Positions 16,209 through 24,872 are shown, counted from the stretch's first letter. The stretch: DNA of 64,000 nucleotides from Magnetospirillum sp. 15-1 (GCF_900184795.1 NZ_FXXN01000027.1:103296-167295); one strand, 5' to 3'. Notes: generated by a model not told the origin, from the letters alone. Program-made: numbers and translations.

Positions 16209-17558
16209 TCACTCCTCCTTGCCCAGCCACTCATCGGCGAACTCCGATGCCCGGCTCTTGGTGTTGTCGTGGCCGTAATGGCGGTGGACCATTTCGGGGC
16301 TGGTGCCGAGATTGAGCGCCACCAGCCGTTCGTTCATTCCGGCGTTCAGCTTCAACGTGGCCCAGGTGTGGCGCAGTGAATAGGGCGTGAAGGCGTCGCC
16401 GTTGTCGTCGTGCTCCATCTTGAGATTGCGCAGCATGGTGTGGAACTGGCGGTCGAAGCGGAGGATCGGTTTGCCGGTCTCCTGGTCGCATAACACGTAA
16501 TCGTCGGGGGCTTTGAACTTGGTGCCATAGACTGGGCCCTGCATGAAGATCTCGCTGTCCCGGCTGGGGAACGCCTTATAGGTGCCGAGGAATATGGCAT
16601 AGGTCTCGGTATCGACATGGACGTTGCGCGAGCCCGTCTTGGTGTCCTTCTGGACAGTCAGGTACAGGTGGTTCTTGCCGTTCTCGTCGTCGTGCTGCTC
16701 GAAGTGTTTCCACTTGATGCCGTGATGCTCCTTGCCGGGCCGGATGCCGGTGCCCAGCATCAGTGCCAGCCACGCCTTGAACACCATGCGGTCGTCCTCC
16801 AGCCGCGCTACGGTGGCTGCGTCCATCTTGGCGGTGATCGGGTAGAAGGCGTTGGCGTCGTAGTCCAGCAGCTTGCCCGCCTGTTCCTTGGTGAAGGCCG
16901 GACGGCGGCTGGATTGAGTGCCATTGCCCACCTGCTTCTTGCTGCCGATGGTCGGCATGCGGGCTACCGGCAGATACTCCTCCTTGACCGCGAACTTGAA
17001 GATTTGCCGCAGCACTGTGTCTTCGGCATCCATCTTGCCCCGCGCCACCCGCTTGGTCTTGCGTTTGTAGATCTTGCCGTCCTTGCGGGTGATGGTCTCG
17101 AACTCGGCCACCGCGCCGGGACCGGAGGTCCAGTATTCCGCCCGCCACGTCTCATAGGCCGCTAGCGATTTTGGCGTGATCTCGGTGATCTTGGTCTTGT
17201 TGAAATAGGGAATGTGGTAGCGGCGCGTGATAGCCTCGTAAGCATCCACCTTGGCCTTGGTCGAAATCTTTTTCTCGACCTCCTTGCGCATCATCTTCAG
17301 CCATTGCTCGGCGATGAAGGCGAAGGTCTTGCCGCCGGGATCAAGGCCGCGTTCCTGATCGACCTGGGCGAACATGATCCGCTTACGCGCCGCCTTGACC
17401 GCCTCGGCTTCGTCCTCGGCTCCGGTGCTGAAGGGATTGAGGGCGGTGCCGTCTTCCAGTTTGCAGCGTGCGTACCACATGGCGCTGTTGGGGCGGCGAT
17501 ACAGGGCCACGTTCCCGTCGTCGTGATAGCGATAGTCCTGTTTTGACGGTCGGCCCAT
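16209..17558 (-). CDS. Tyrosine recombinase (phage-type integrase), island A
   Basis: 449 residues from the ATG at 17558, which has GGAGGG just upstream (a GTG at 17570 is in frame). An N-terminal arm-binding part is followed by a SAM-like core-binding domain and a C-terminal catalytic domain. Catalytic residues are visible as Arg in GTGIRPGKEHHGIKW, SLRHTWATLKL, and the Tyr nucleophile in HRHYGHDNT. The His of the usual HxxR box appears replaced by Tyr (YSLR). Its upstream end faces a 45-bp tRNA-Thr fragment at 17694. The translation is identical to the integrase at 40937. Integrases of this type insert islands at tRNA 3' ends. Confidence 0.93.
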   Translation of the reverse strand: MGRPSKQDYRYHDDGNVALYRRPNSAMWYARCKLEDGTALNPFSTGAEDEAEAVKAARKRIMFAQVDQERGLDPGGKTFAFIAEQWLKMMRKEVEKKISTKAKVDAYEAITRRYHIPYFNKTKITEITPKSLAAYETWRAEYWTSGPGAVAEFETITRKDGKIYKRKTKRVARGKMDAEDTVLRQIFKFAVKEEYLPVARMPTIGSKKQVGNGTQSSRRPAFTKEQAGKLLDYDANAFYPITAKMDAATVARLEDDRMVFKAWLALMLGTGIRPGKEHHGIKWKHFEQHDDENGKNHLYLTVQKDTKTGSRNVHVDTETYAIFLGTYKAFPSRDSEIFMQGPVYGTKFKAPDDYVLCDQETGKPILRFDRQFHTMLRNLKMEHDDNGDAFTPYSLRHTWATLKLNAGMNERLVALNLGTSPEMVHRHYGHDNTKSRASEFADEWLGKEE

Positions 17559-17693
17559 AGCGCCCTCCACAGTAATAGTTGCAGTTTATTCATGCGACAC
17601 GCGCGCACGGACTGCGAAAACACTGCGAATTGCAAAACAGCAGCGAGCGCCTGTCAAGGCGCTGCGCTAACTGTTTGTTTTCTTAGGAGAAAA

Positions 17694-17738
17694 TGGTGCC
17701 GGCGAGAGGACTCGAACCCACGGCCCGCGCATTACGAA
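17694..17738 (-). other. att site: duplicated 3' half of tRNA-Thr
   Basis: 45 bp identical, apart from one base (17720 A against 42450 C), to the 3' half of the intact tRNA-Thr at 42424-42468, from the encoded CCA end to the anticodon loop. After ATTACGAA the sequence diverges. This is the distal att of island B and the tRNA-proximal att of island A. Confidence 0.88.
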
Positions 17739-18112
17739 AACGTTAGGCGTGATTCTAACGAATTGTTCTAGCGCGGAAAAATACGCCTTTTTAAACTATG
17801 CGAATTGAACTGCGAAAACTCAAGACTCCCGTATTATGCGGATCGTAGCGGGAACATGATGGCGACAGGACGGAAACTGTGGGGGCTTTCCGCGCAGCAA
17901 AAATGCGCGGGTCGTTCGGCCTAGCTGATTGGCTTTCACGGTAAGGCCCTCACCAGATATAAGGAGGATCGTCGGGAGCAGGTAAGGAAATGCACATTGC
18001 TGGGCTGGTATTGTTTGGTGCATCCTGACGCAGATGCGCAGGGTATGGAACTGGCGAGGCAGCAAGGTCGGATGCGACCGCTGATGTATAAGGGCGCAGT
18101 AGGAATTCGGTA
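17739..18112. other. 374-bp non-coding left end of island B
   Basis: AT-rich near the att site. It holds another ACTGCGAA motif at 17809, a sequence that also occurs twice at 17611-17630 beside the integrase and could be an arm-type integrase site. A 7-bp stem-loop (CCGCGCA / TGCGCGG) lies at 17890-17910. I see no supportable gene. Confidence 0.45.
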
Positions 18113-19369
18113 ATGGCGGGCGCTGAGGGCATCAACCCACAAATACTTGTTTGGGCTCGAGAATCGGCTGGCCTTAGCCTCGACGATGCTGCGGATAGGC
18201 TCGGCCTTTCGTCGTCCGAGGCGGTGACCGCCGCTGATAAGCTTGCCGAACTTGAAGCAGGAACTCGCCTTCCCACACGTCCCCAGCTTGCAAAGTTCGC
18301 GGCGGTTTATCGTCGCCCCCTGGTAACATTCTACATGCAATCCCCGCCGCCGAAGGGCGAGCGTGGGGAGGATTTCAGAACGCTCCCTGCCTCTGTCTCG
18401 CATAGGGAGAATGCCCTTCTGGATGCGCTCCTTCGGGATATTCGCGCGCGGCAGGCTATGGTTAGAAGCCTGCTTGAAGACGAAGATGAGGTGGTGCGCC
18501 TCCCATTTGTTGGCTCCACTTCTCTGCGCGATGGCGTTCAATCGGTCGTCAATAAAATCAATGACGCTCTTGGGTTCTCTGTGTCAGGCGGCGGCCGATC
18601 TGGCGGACCCGATGAATTCTTCCGGGAGCTAAGGGTCCGTAGTGAGCGGCTTGGCATTTTTGTGCTGCTTATCGGCGATCTCGGATCGCACCACTCCGCC
18701 CTTGCTGAAACGGTATTTAGAGGTTTCGCGATCGCTGACGATGTCGCGCCCTTTGTCATTATCAACAATCAAGATGCCAAAGCGGCTCGCTCGTTCACGC
18801 TGATCCACGAACTTGCTCACATTTGGCTTGGTCAGAGCGGCGTGAGCGGAACCCCTGAGGCGGTAGACGAGGTCACCCCGGCGGGGCGGATTGAGCGATT
18901 TTGCAATGATGTTGCAAGTGAGGTTCTGCTGCCGAGCTCTGCTCTGGCTGATTGCCCGCCAGGACTAGATCGCAACGACAAGGCCTCCGCACATCGGATC
19001 ATAGGTGGCATAGCCGATGCGTGGAGCGTCAGCGAGCCGATGGTTGCGTATCGACTATATCGTCTGGGCTGGATAAAAGACGCGACGTATCGGGGGCTCA
19101 ATGCCGATTACGCCGCCCGATGGAGGGCAGTCAAGGCGAAGGAGAAGGAAAAAGCCCAAGAGAATGAAGGTGGGCCGTCCTACTACGTGGTCCGGCAGCA
19201 CAAGCTCGGAAACGCCCTGATCGACGTCGTCCACCGGACACTCAGGGATAACCTGCTAACCCATACCAAGGCGGCTAAGGTGCTTGGCGTGAAGCCGAGT
19301 TCTGTAGAGCCGCTACTGCGCCGGTTTGAAAGCAGCCGTGGGGCGCTGTTCCCGGACATGAGGAGGTAG
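18113..19369 (+). CDS. XRE-ImmA/IrrE-type fusion: HTH domain plus zinc metallopeptidase
   Basis: 418 residues. An N-terminal XRE-like helix-turn-helix (ARESAGLSLDDAADRLGL, LEAGTRLPTRPQLAKFAAVY) is joined to a DUF955/ImmA peptidase domain with the HExxH motif FTLIHELAHIWLG near residue 237. The C-terminal 80 residues, after a Lys/Glu-rich linker, look like a further HTH or helical domain. Such proteins cleave or sequester repressors in mobile elements or act as antitoxins. The DUF4411 gene follows 7 bp later, an arrangement seen repeatedly for two-gene toxin-antitoxin-like modules. Confidence 0.85.
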   Translation: MAGAEGINPQILVWARESAGLSLDDAADRLGLSSSEAVTAADKLAELEAGTRLPTRPQLAKFAAVYRRPLVTFYMQSPPPKGERGEDFRTLPASVSHRENALLDALLRDIRARQAMVRSLLEDEDEVVRLPFVGSTSLRDGVQSVVNKINDALGFSVSGGGRSGGPDEFFRELRVRSERLGIFVLLIGDLGSHHSALAETVFRGFAIADDVAPFVIINNQDAKAARSFTLIHELAHIWLGQSGVSGTPEAVDEVTPAGRIERFCNDVASEVLLPSSALADCPPGLDRNDKASAHRIIGGIADAWSVSEPMVAYRLYRLGWIKDATYRGLNADYAARWRAVKAKEKEKAQENEGGPSYYVVRQHKLGNALIDVVHRTLRDNLLTHTKAAKVLGVKPSSVEPLLRRFESSRGALFPDMRR

Positions 19370-19376
19370 GCTGACC

Positions 19377-19868
19377 TTGCTCTATCTTCTCGACGCCAAC
19401 GTACTCATCCGCGCACACGAAGACTATTATCCGATTGGGCGGGTACCGCAGTTTTGGGACTGGCTTGTTGCCGTCGCCGAAGCCGGGCATGCGAAAATGC
19501 CCTTCGAGATCCATTCCGAGATCGCAATCTCAAAAGGCCCTCTCAAGGATTGGGTGTGCAGTGCTGAGGTCAAGAAGAAGCTGATCCTGGACGAGGAGAT
19601 ATCTCCGACCTTGCTGAACAAGGTGCTGCATGATGGCTATGCCCCCGACCTTGATGACAGCGAACTTGAGGAGATCGGCCAAGACCCCTTTCTGGTCGCC
19701 TACGGATTGGCGTCCGCAGACAGGGTGATCGTGACCAAAGAGATATCAAAGCCCAGCAAGAAGCGCGCTAACCGTAAGGTTCCGGATGTCTGCAATTCCG
19801 TGGGAGTGCCGTGGATGAAGGATTTTGAATTCTTCCGGGCTTTGAACTTCACCACGACCGGAAAGTAG
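19377..19868 (+). CDS. DUF4411 (PIN-like) protein, probable toxin partner
   Basis: 163 residues from a TTG at 19377 preceded by AGGAGGT. The N-terminus LYLLDANVLIRAHEDYY carries the conserved Asp of PIN-fold nucleases. Further acidic positions are visible (EIHSEIA, DPFLVAYGLASADRVIVTKE), and KVPDVCNSVGV is typical of DUF4411. PIN proteins are Mg-dependent RNases. Pairing with the upstream XRE-ImmA gene suggests a toxin with its regulator/antitoxin. Confidence 0.85.
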   Translation: MLYLLDANVLIRAHEDYYPIGRVPQFWDWLVAVAEAGHAKMPFEIHSEIAISKGPLKDWVCSAEVKKKLILDEEISPTLLNKVLHDGYAPDLDDSELEEIGQDPFLVAYGLASADRVIVTKEISKPSKKRANRKVPDVCNSVGVPWMKDFEFFRALNFTTTGK

Positions 19869-20020
19869 CTGGGCCGAACCCATTGGCCAGAGATCGCAAG
19901 CCCATCCCCGGTGGGTTTGAGTGCCTTCGCCCGTAGACGCCCCGCGTGGCCCACCGCTATAGCAGCGCAACGGGCGCAACGCCCATCCCGGACCCGCGCC
20001 CTCGTCGAAGCGAGAGCCGC

Positions 20021-20350
20021 ATGGACCAAGCCTCCAAGATTGCCGATCTCAACGACCTGCTGCGCTGCCACCATATTGGCGGTCGCGTTATGATTACCCA
20101 GGGCATCCAGGCCCTCGACCAGGATGCCGTCACGGAGATCATTGCTGCCGTCGCCGCGTTTTCCGACTTCACGCCGGACAATGATCCGTACCATGAGCAT
20201 GACTGCGCCGTGATGACCGTTGGCGACGAGCATCGCATTATATGGAAGATCGACGCCTACGACCGAGAAATGACCTTCGCCTCGCCCAATCCCGCCGACC
20301 CGGCGGTGACCGTTCGCGTGCTGACCATCATGCTGGCCGACGAATGGTGA
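20021..20350 (+). CDS. DUF3768 family protein, island B copy
   Basis: 109 residues, closely similar to the protein at 14241 (most substitutions conservative: MDQASKIADLNDLLRCHHIGG against MEQ...). The conserved leader also precedes it, from CACCGCTATAGC at about 19952. Its presence in both tandem islands, near the left of each, supports a common ancestor for the islands. Function unknown. Confidence 0.8.
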   Translation: MDQASKIADLNDLLRCHHIGGRVMITQGIQALDQDAVTEIIAAVAAFSDFTPDNDPYHEHDCAVMTVGDEHRIIWKIDAYDREMTFASPNPADPAVTVRVLTIMLADEW

Positions 20351-20536
20351 CCGTTCCATCCCCATTGGACAAGATCGCTGCAATGGCAACAGTCGCGGCC
20401 TGCTTCATTTAAGCCCGGCAGCAACCCACCCCCGCTGCTGGAGTACAGGGTGCTGGGGGCGGGCTTTCGGGCAATAGCCGGGCGCGGCAGGGCTGGCACG
20501 AGCAAGCTGTTACGCCTCGAAACGGCACAACGGCGA

Positions 20537-23026
20537 TCACGCCGCCCGGCGAAGGCTCTTCTGGATCGACGGGATCTGTGCCCGGCGTTCGTTCGGATGC
20601 CGCATCGATTGTGCCAGCGATTGCAGTTGCCGCTCCCTGTCGTGGTCGGAGATGCCCAGCCTCTTCATCTTGGCCGCTTGGGCGAACAGCGTCGTATTGC
20701 CCGTGCCGGGTGACGCCGAGATGCAGGCGTTGTGCATGTCGGCCAGCGCGTCACTAATTTCCTCTTCGTCGCGGTTGGCTCGCTGCGCCAGTAGCGCCCC
20801 ATGGAGAGCCTGCAATTCCGGGGATTTGTCGAACGCCAGCACCTCGCGCTCCTCGGCAGGGGCGAAGTCCAAGACATCGAGCCATGCCAGCGGATCGAGA
20901 ATGTCGGCTTCATTCCACTGGCTGTCGTCGAAGAATGAATTGCGGCGGTGGTCGCGCCGCGCCTGACTGGGCATATAGAAGATGGAGTTGGCGGGGCGCT
21001 TGCTCTTGTCGAGACCGCTGAAGCGTTTGCCTGGAACCCGTTTCCCCACGGTGAAGCCGAACTGCTCGATACGCGCCGCCAGCGCATCCCACAGGCGATG
21101 GTAATAGTCCGCCGTGACCGGATGCCGGAAGGGGATGAACACGCGATAGCGGAGTTGGCCATCGCCGAGATCGTTGTTGAACGAGTTGAAGGCGAGCCAT
21201 GCGAAGTCGTCGAACACCACATGGAGTTCATCGACGCCGAGGTCGCCGCCATCGAAGTCCAGTTGCATGAACGTCACGTATTCGACGTTGGCGAGGCCAC
21301 GACGGGTGTCGGGGCTGCGCCATGGATCGTACTTGGCCCCGGACATCAGCAAATTGTCGTCCTTCGCCTTGTAGGCGTGCGCGAATGCGTCACGCAAGAG
21401 CGCACGGACTTCGTTCCAATTGGTGATGTGCTCGCTCAGGACATATGGACTTGTCTTGGTTGAAATAAACGAAGCGGAAATCCCAGGTGTTACGAATTCG
21501 ACTATATTATTAAGGTCATAATCGTAACACCTGTCATGTGTCTGGTCTTGATCAACACACAACGTGTTGTGGCCTCCGGCCAGCAGCAATGACAGACGGA
21601 GTTGCTGGTCCTGGAGCCGCTTCTTGGCCTCACGCGCCTTCGCATTCCGCTCGACGGAGGTCAATGCCGGTTTGGTCCTGGCGCGCTCACGCACCTTCAT
21701 GTCCCGCTCAATGAACGCCGGATCGATTTCGTCCGGCCCCTCAATGCGCGCCGCCGGGAACAGGCGCGCCTTCAACTGAAGGGCTGTCTCCTTGTCCACG
21801 ACCAGAACCTCGACCCGCTTGCTCGACGCAGCATCCCGTAAAGCCGTCCGCATGATCGCCTGATGGATAACCTCCTGCGACTTAGCCTGATGCACGACAT
21901 CAGCCTGAATGCCATGCACCACCTCCAAGAACTTGAAGTGCGGCGGGGTGTCGTTGAGTGCGGCGAAGAAGGCAATGCGGGTGTGATCCACGCAATCGTT
22001 ACGGCCATGGCAAATGGCGGGAATACGGGCACCGGCATCGCTGACGATGAAGTCTCCCCCTTTGGCATTGTTGCCGACCCACAGGAAGGGCTCCGCGCCC
22101 CAATGCTCGGCGATGGCGTCGTTGACGGCCTTGCAAAACTGCTTATCCAACCGCGTTTGCAAGTTCACGCTGTTGCGGCGTTCCGAGATGTAGCGGAAGG
22201 TCAACCGCTCGCTGGTCTCGCGGGGGTAGTGCTCGAACTTCGGCTTGATGTGCGGATGCGGCGCGAACTCCACCTTGTCCTGCCACAGCAAATACAGCAT
22301 GGAACTGGTGAAGTTGGCCCCCATGATCGTCGGCCTGTCCCAGGCATCGAACACCTCGGGTCGTAATGCCCAGTGGCAGATCAATGCACCATGCCGCCCT
22401 TGGCCGTCGAACCGCTGGTTGCCGAGACGGTTCCAGCAATCGCGCCGAACCCACACGTCATGCGCCTTGCTGTTGACCTTGGCATAGAGGTCACAGAGAA
22501 CCGCGAGCAGATCGTCCCGCTCCTTGTTCGCCGCCACGTCGTCGAAGCGACGCTGATGCCCAACCGCCCGGCCCATCCGGAAGTAAGTGCCGTGACCGCT
22601 TTCAATTTCGAAATCGTCGATGAACCAGCGGAAGGTGTCGGGCACATTGATTTGGAACGTGCCGTCAGCGGCGGGGATTTCGTCCATGATCAAATGCCAG
22701 TCGCCGCTTCGCTGCCACGACGGCATGCCGAGGAATGCCGCATGGGTGATGCCCAGAATGACGCTCCGATGGTGCCCACGCATGAACGCCATGATGCGCA
22801 CCTTCACCGACACGTCATCTTCCCCGTTGTCGCCGTGGATAAGGACGACATTCTGTTTGGGATGATGCTGCCGGATACGCTTGCTGGTTTGCTCCAGCAG
22901 GAACTTGGTCGGCTGGACGAGCAGCACGTTCTTGCCGCTCATTCGGCAGAGATGATCCATGTAGGTGATCGCGGCCTCGGTCTTGCCTGATCCGCAGCCA
23001 CCCGATACGTAATAGATTGTCTTCAT
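20537..23026 (-). CDS. Helicase-primase fusion protein, probable island replication protein
   Basis: About 829 residues from the ATG at 23026, preceded by GGGAGA; the frame stays open upstream to 23119 only through a structured leader. The N-terminal half is a P-loop helicase: Walker A GGCGSGKT at residues 9-16 and a DEAD-like Walker B LIMDEIP. A central Lys/Arg-rich coiled region follows. The C-terminal third resembles an archaeo-eukaryotic primase: FMQLDFDGGDLG with the D-x-D metal motif, then LRYRVFIPFRHPVTADYYHRLW and a conserved SGLDKSKRPANSIFYMPSQ. Helicase first and primase last is the reverse of the usual phage order. It likely replicates the excised island. Confidence 0.7.
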   Translation of the reverse strand: MKTIYYVSGGCGSGKTEAAITYMDHLCRMSGKNVLLVQPTKFLLEQTSKRIRQHHPKQNVVLIHGDNGEDDVSVKVRIMAFMRGHHRSVILGITHAAFLGMPSWQRSGDWHLIMDEIPAADGTFQINVPDTFRWFIDDFEIESGHGTYFRMGRAVGHQRRFDDVAANKERDDLLAVLCDLYAKVNSKAHDVWVRRDCWNRLGNQRFDGQGRHGALICHWALRPEVFDAWDRPTIMGANFTSSMLYLLWQDKVEFAPHPHIKPKFEHYPRETSERLTFRYISERRNSVNLQTRLDKQFCKAVNDAIAEHWGAEPFLWVGNNAKGGDFIVSDAGARIPAICHGRNDCVDHTRIAFFAALNDTPPHFKFLEVVHGIQADVVHQAKSQEVIHQAIMRTALRDAASSKRVEVLVVDKETALQLKARLFPAARIEGPDEIDPAFIERDMKVRERARTKPALTSVERNAKAREAKKRLQDQQLRLSLLLAGGHNTLCVDQDQTHDRCYDYDLNNIVEFVTPGISASFISTKTSPYVLSEHITNWNEVRALLRDAFAHAYKAKDDNLLMSGAKYDPWRSPDTRRGLANVEYVTFMQLDFDGGDLGVDELHVVFDDFAWLAFNSFNNDLGDGQLRYRVFIPFRHPVTADYYHRLWDALAARIEQFGFTVGKRVPGKRFSGLDKSKRPANSIFYMPSQARRDHRRNSFFDDSQWNEADILDPLAWLDVLDFAPAEEREVLAFDKSPELQALHGALLAQRANRDEEEISDALADMHNACISASPGTGNTTLFAQAAKMKRLGISDHDRERQLQSLAQSMRHPNERRAQIPSIQKSLRRAA

Positions 23027-23047
23027 AATTGTCTCCCACAAATAAAA

Positions 23048-23111
23048 TAGCCCTGAGCCGTCATGTTCGCCGGTGGGAGACGGCAGTGAACAAGAAATTG
23101 GCTCAGGGCTA
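23048..23111 (-). promoter_or_regulatory. Long inverted repeat in the leader of the helicase-primase gene
   Basis: TAGCCCTGAGCC (23048-23059) pairs perfectly with GGCTCAGGGCTA (23100-23111) around a 40-nt loop. The loop itself contains partly complementary GTTCGCCG and CGGCAGTGAAC. It lies 22 bp upstream of the ATG, so it could be an operator, an mRNA leader structure or part of a replication origin. Confidence 0.6.
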
Positions 23112-23211
23112 ATGACCACGCATATTATATGCCGTGATTATAGAATTCGTTGACCTTGTTCATTGCCGTTCTCCCATACTATTTAGCGCGGTCAGGGGTG
23201 GCGCGATCAAT

Positions 23212-23511
23212 TTAATTCAATGGCGAAGAATGGTTTATCTTTGCGCGTCCCATCACGTCAACCCAGACCTTGCCGCCGAGGTCGTCCAGCATGTTGGCGT
23301 GGACATGCTGATAACTCTGCCGCATCCGTGCCGATGCCCGGCTGAGGTTCGCGGCCAAGGTGAGTAGCGCGTCGGCGCAAGGACGGCGCTGCCGGGCTAT
23401 CGTGCTGCTCATGTAGCTGCGGCACCGGCCCAGCCATATCCGGCTGAACTCATACTGGTTATCGGTCATGCCGATGGTCCGCAGAACGTTGTAGGCCTCT
23501 CCCAGGATCAT
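23212..23511 (-). CDS. Small conserved protein, DUF6626-like
   Basis: 99 residues with the pattern YNVLRTIGMTDNQYEFSRIWLGRCRSYMSS, then a helical region with LLTLAANLSRASARM. It resembles short proteins I associate with DUF6626 from related bacteria; that identification is uncertain. Basic and helical, it could bind DNA. It diverges from the 59-aa gene at 23594 across a perfect 15-bp inverted repeat, suggesting that one of the pair controls both. Confidence 0.5.
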   Translation of the reverse strand: MILGEAYNVLRTIGMTDNQYEFSRIWLGRCRSYMSSTIARQRRPCADALLTLAANLSRASARMRQSYQHVHANMLDDLGGKVWVDVMGRAKINHSSPLN

Positions 23512-23530
23512 CCCATCCCCTCCGTCGGTG

Positions 23531-23567
23531 TGCAGCTATTTATGCCCCGTCCGCATAAATAGCTGCA
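23531..23567. promoter_or_regulatory. Perfect 15-bp inverted repeat between divergent genes (operator candidate)
   Basis: TGCAGCTATTTATGC (23531-23545), 7-nt spacer CCCGTCC, then the exact complement GCATAAATAGCTGCA (23553-23567). It lies 19 bp before one start (23511, minus) and 26 bp before the other (23594, plus). No T-run follows, so an operator is more likely than a terminator. Confidence 0.65.
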
Positions 23568-23593
23568 TAGGCAGCGGCAAAAAGGAGACGGCC

Positions 23594-23773
23594 ATGCAGA
23601 ATGATTACCTATTGGATAAGATGGTGGAGATTGGGTTCAAGGGGCAGCAGGTGACATTGCGGGAGGTCATCGCGATGGCGGTGGCCGCGACCCGCCCGGC
23701 GACGAGCAGGCGAAATCCGCCCCCATCGACGCCCCAAACCGTGCCCCAGCACCCAATGCTGCCGACGCGCTAA
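23594..23773 (+). CDS. Small hypothetical protein
   Basis: 59 residues: a short helical N-terminus (MQNDYLLDKMVEIGFKGQQVTLREVIAMAV) and a Pro/Arg-rich disordered tail. AAAGGAGA eight bases upstream of the ATG supports translation. It diverges from the DUF6626-like gene. No family recognised. Confidence 0.5.
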   Translation: MQNDYLLDKMVEIGFKGQQVTLREVIAMAVAATRPATSRRNPPPSTPQTVPQHPMLPTR

Positions 23774-23900
23774 ACCGGCAGAGCAGCCCATTGATATCAC
23801 TTGATGAATTTTCGCATTTATCGCTGATCTTTGGGCCTGCTCTCCCCGGCCAGCTCGTTTGCGCTATTGTTGCATGAGGCTCTGGGCATTGAGGCATGCC

Positions 23901-24440
23901 ATGGCGCGACCAACTGATCTGCGGGATATTCCCGACCTCACGCCGGACGAAGCGGCCCAACAGTCGGGATTCCGCATTGGCATTCTGGAAGCCGATATCG
24001 TGTTCTGGCAAAACCTCGCGGATTGCAGAGTCCTGCCTGAGGGGCCTATAGCAGGTTGGCAGGGCGCGCGAATGCGTCGAAATTCTGGAGCGGAATCCCA
24101 CATGAAGCGGCCACGGGCAAAGCCGGGATCGATTGCCGATGAGAATGCCACATTCTTCTGGTGGGAGGACGATACGCTGGTCATCAATGTTCTGGGCAAA
24201 CCCAGCGCCAGCCGCGATGCCATCGGCAAGCCCAAAGGGGCACAGCTCAATATCAGCGTGACGGCGGCACCCCGCCTGGGCCGGGCGACGGATCACATGG
24301 TGCGCTTTTTGGCCGCTGAATTCGGTGTTTCCCCCTCGGCAATCGAGGTTGTCTTTGGACGCTTCAACGTAAACAAGCAGTTGAGGGTCAAGGCCCCGAC
24401 GAAATTGCCTGCTGTTTTCCAGCAGGCGACCCTCTTATAG
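23901..24440 (+). CDS. DUF167 (YggU-like) domain protein with N-terminal extension
   Basis: 179 residues from the ATG at 23901. The C-terminal 85 residues match DUF167: LVINVLGKPSASRDAIGK, LNISVTAAPRLGRATDHMVRFLA, and FGVSPSAIEVVFGRFNVNKQLRVK. The N-terminal 90 residues are not part of the usual 90-100-aa family protein and I cannot place them; an internal ATG at about residue 68 could start a shorter form. DUF167 function is unknown. An 8-bp stem (GCCTGCTG / CAGCAGGC, 24407-24427) lies in the last codons. Confidence 0.65.
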   Translation: MARPTDLRDIPDLTPDEAAQQSGFRIGILEADIVFWQNLADCRVLPEGPIAGWQGARMRRNSGAESHMKRPRAKPGSIADENATFFWWEDDTLVINVLGKPSASRDAIGKPKGAQLNISVTAAPRLGRATDHMVRFLAAEFGVSPSAIEVVFGRFNVNKQLRVKAPTKLPAVFQQATLL

Positions 24441-24461
24441 AGGCCGTCGCCCAAGCGGAGA

Positions 24462-24872
24462 TCATCCTCCACACAGCACATCGACCACCGTCATTGCGGC
24501 CAGCAGCGCATCGGGGAACACGTTCACATCGACCTCAACCCAGCGAGCGCGCTTGTCGTGGTGATCCAGGGCTTGGTGGTCTGCTGGGGGCGGGTTGGCA
24601 GCGATCCAGTAGAAGTCGGCATCCATGTCGATGGCGACGGTCTTGGTCCCCGTCCAGGCCAGCGGCGTTACCGCCGGTAACAAGGGCTCAAGCTCAGCGC
24701 AGTCCTTGAACGCCGCCACGATCCCGGCATGCGAGCCTGAGAGGTCGCGTGAGGTCAGCCAGAACGGCATGTGGCGCTCGATGGCCCAGCGCAGGAACGT
24801 CCCCGCATGGGGTGCCAATGTGCCGTTGCTGCGTAGCAGAACCCCATTGATACCGAGATACAGCACGGCCAT
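24462..24872 (-). CDS. HAD-like domain protein with missing nucleophile aspartates
   Basis: 136 residues. The N-terminal strand YLGINGVLL aligns with the DxDGVLL signature of HAD hydrolases, but both aspartates are replaced (by Gly and Asn). Motif II (FWLTSRD) and a lysine (TGTKTVAI) remain, as do late acidic residues. It therefore looks like a catalytically dead or repurposed HAD fold. It starts 9 bp after the stop of the DUF6745-like gene and is probably co-transcribed with it. Confidence 0.6.
   Translation of the reverse strand: MAVLYLGINGVLLRSNGTLAPHAGTFLRWAIERHMPFWLTSRDLSGSHAGIVAAFKDCAELEPLLPAVTPLAWTGTKTVAIDMDADFYWIAANPPPADHQALDHHDKRARWVEVDVNVFPDALLAAMTVVDVLCGG

Noticed and set aside
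24407-24427. Intrinsic terminator at the end of the DUF167 gene
   Set aside because: The 8-bp stem lies inside the last codons and is not followed by a T-tract.
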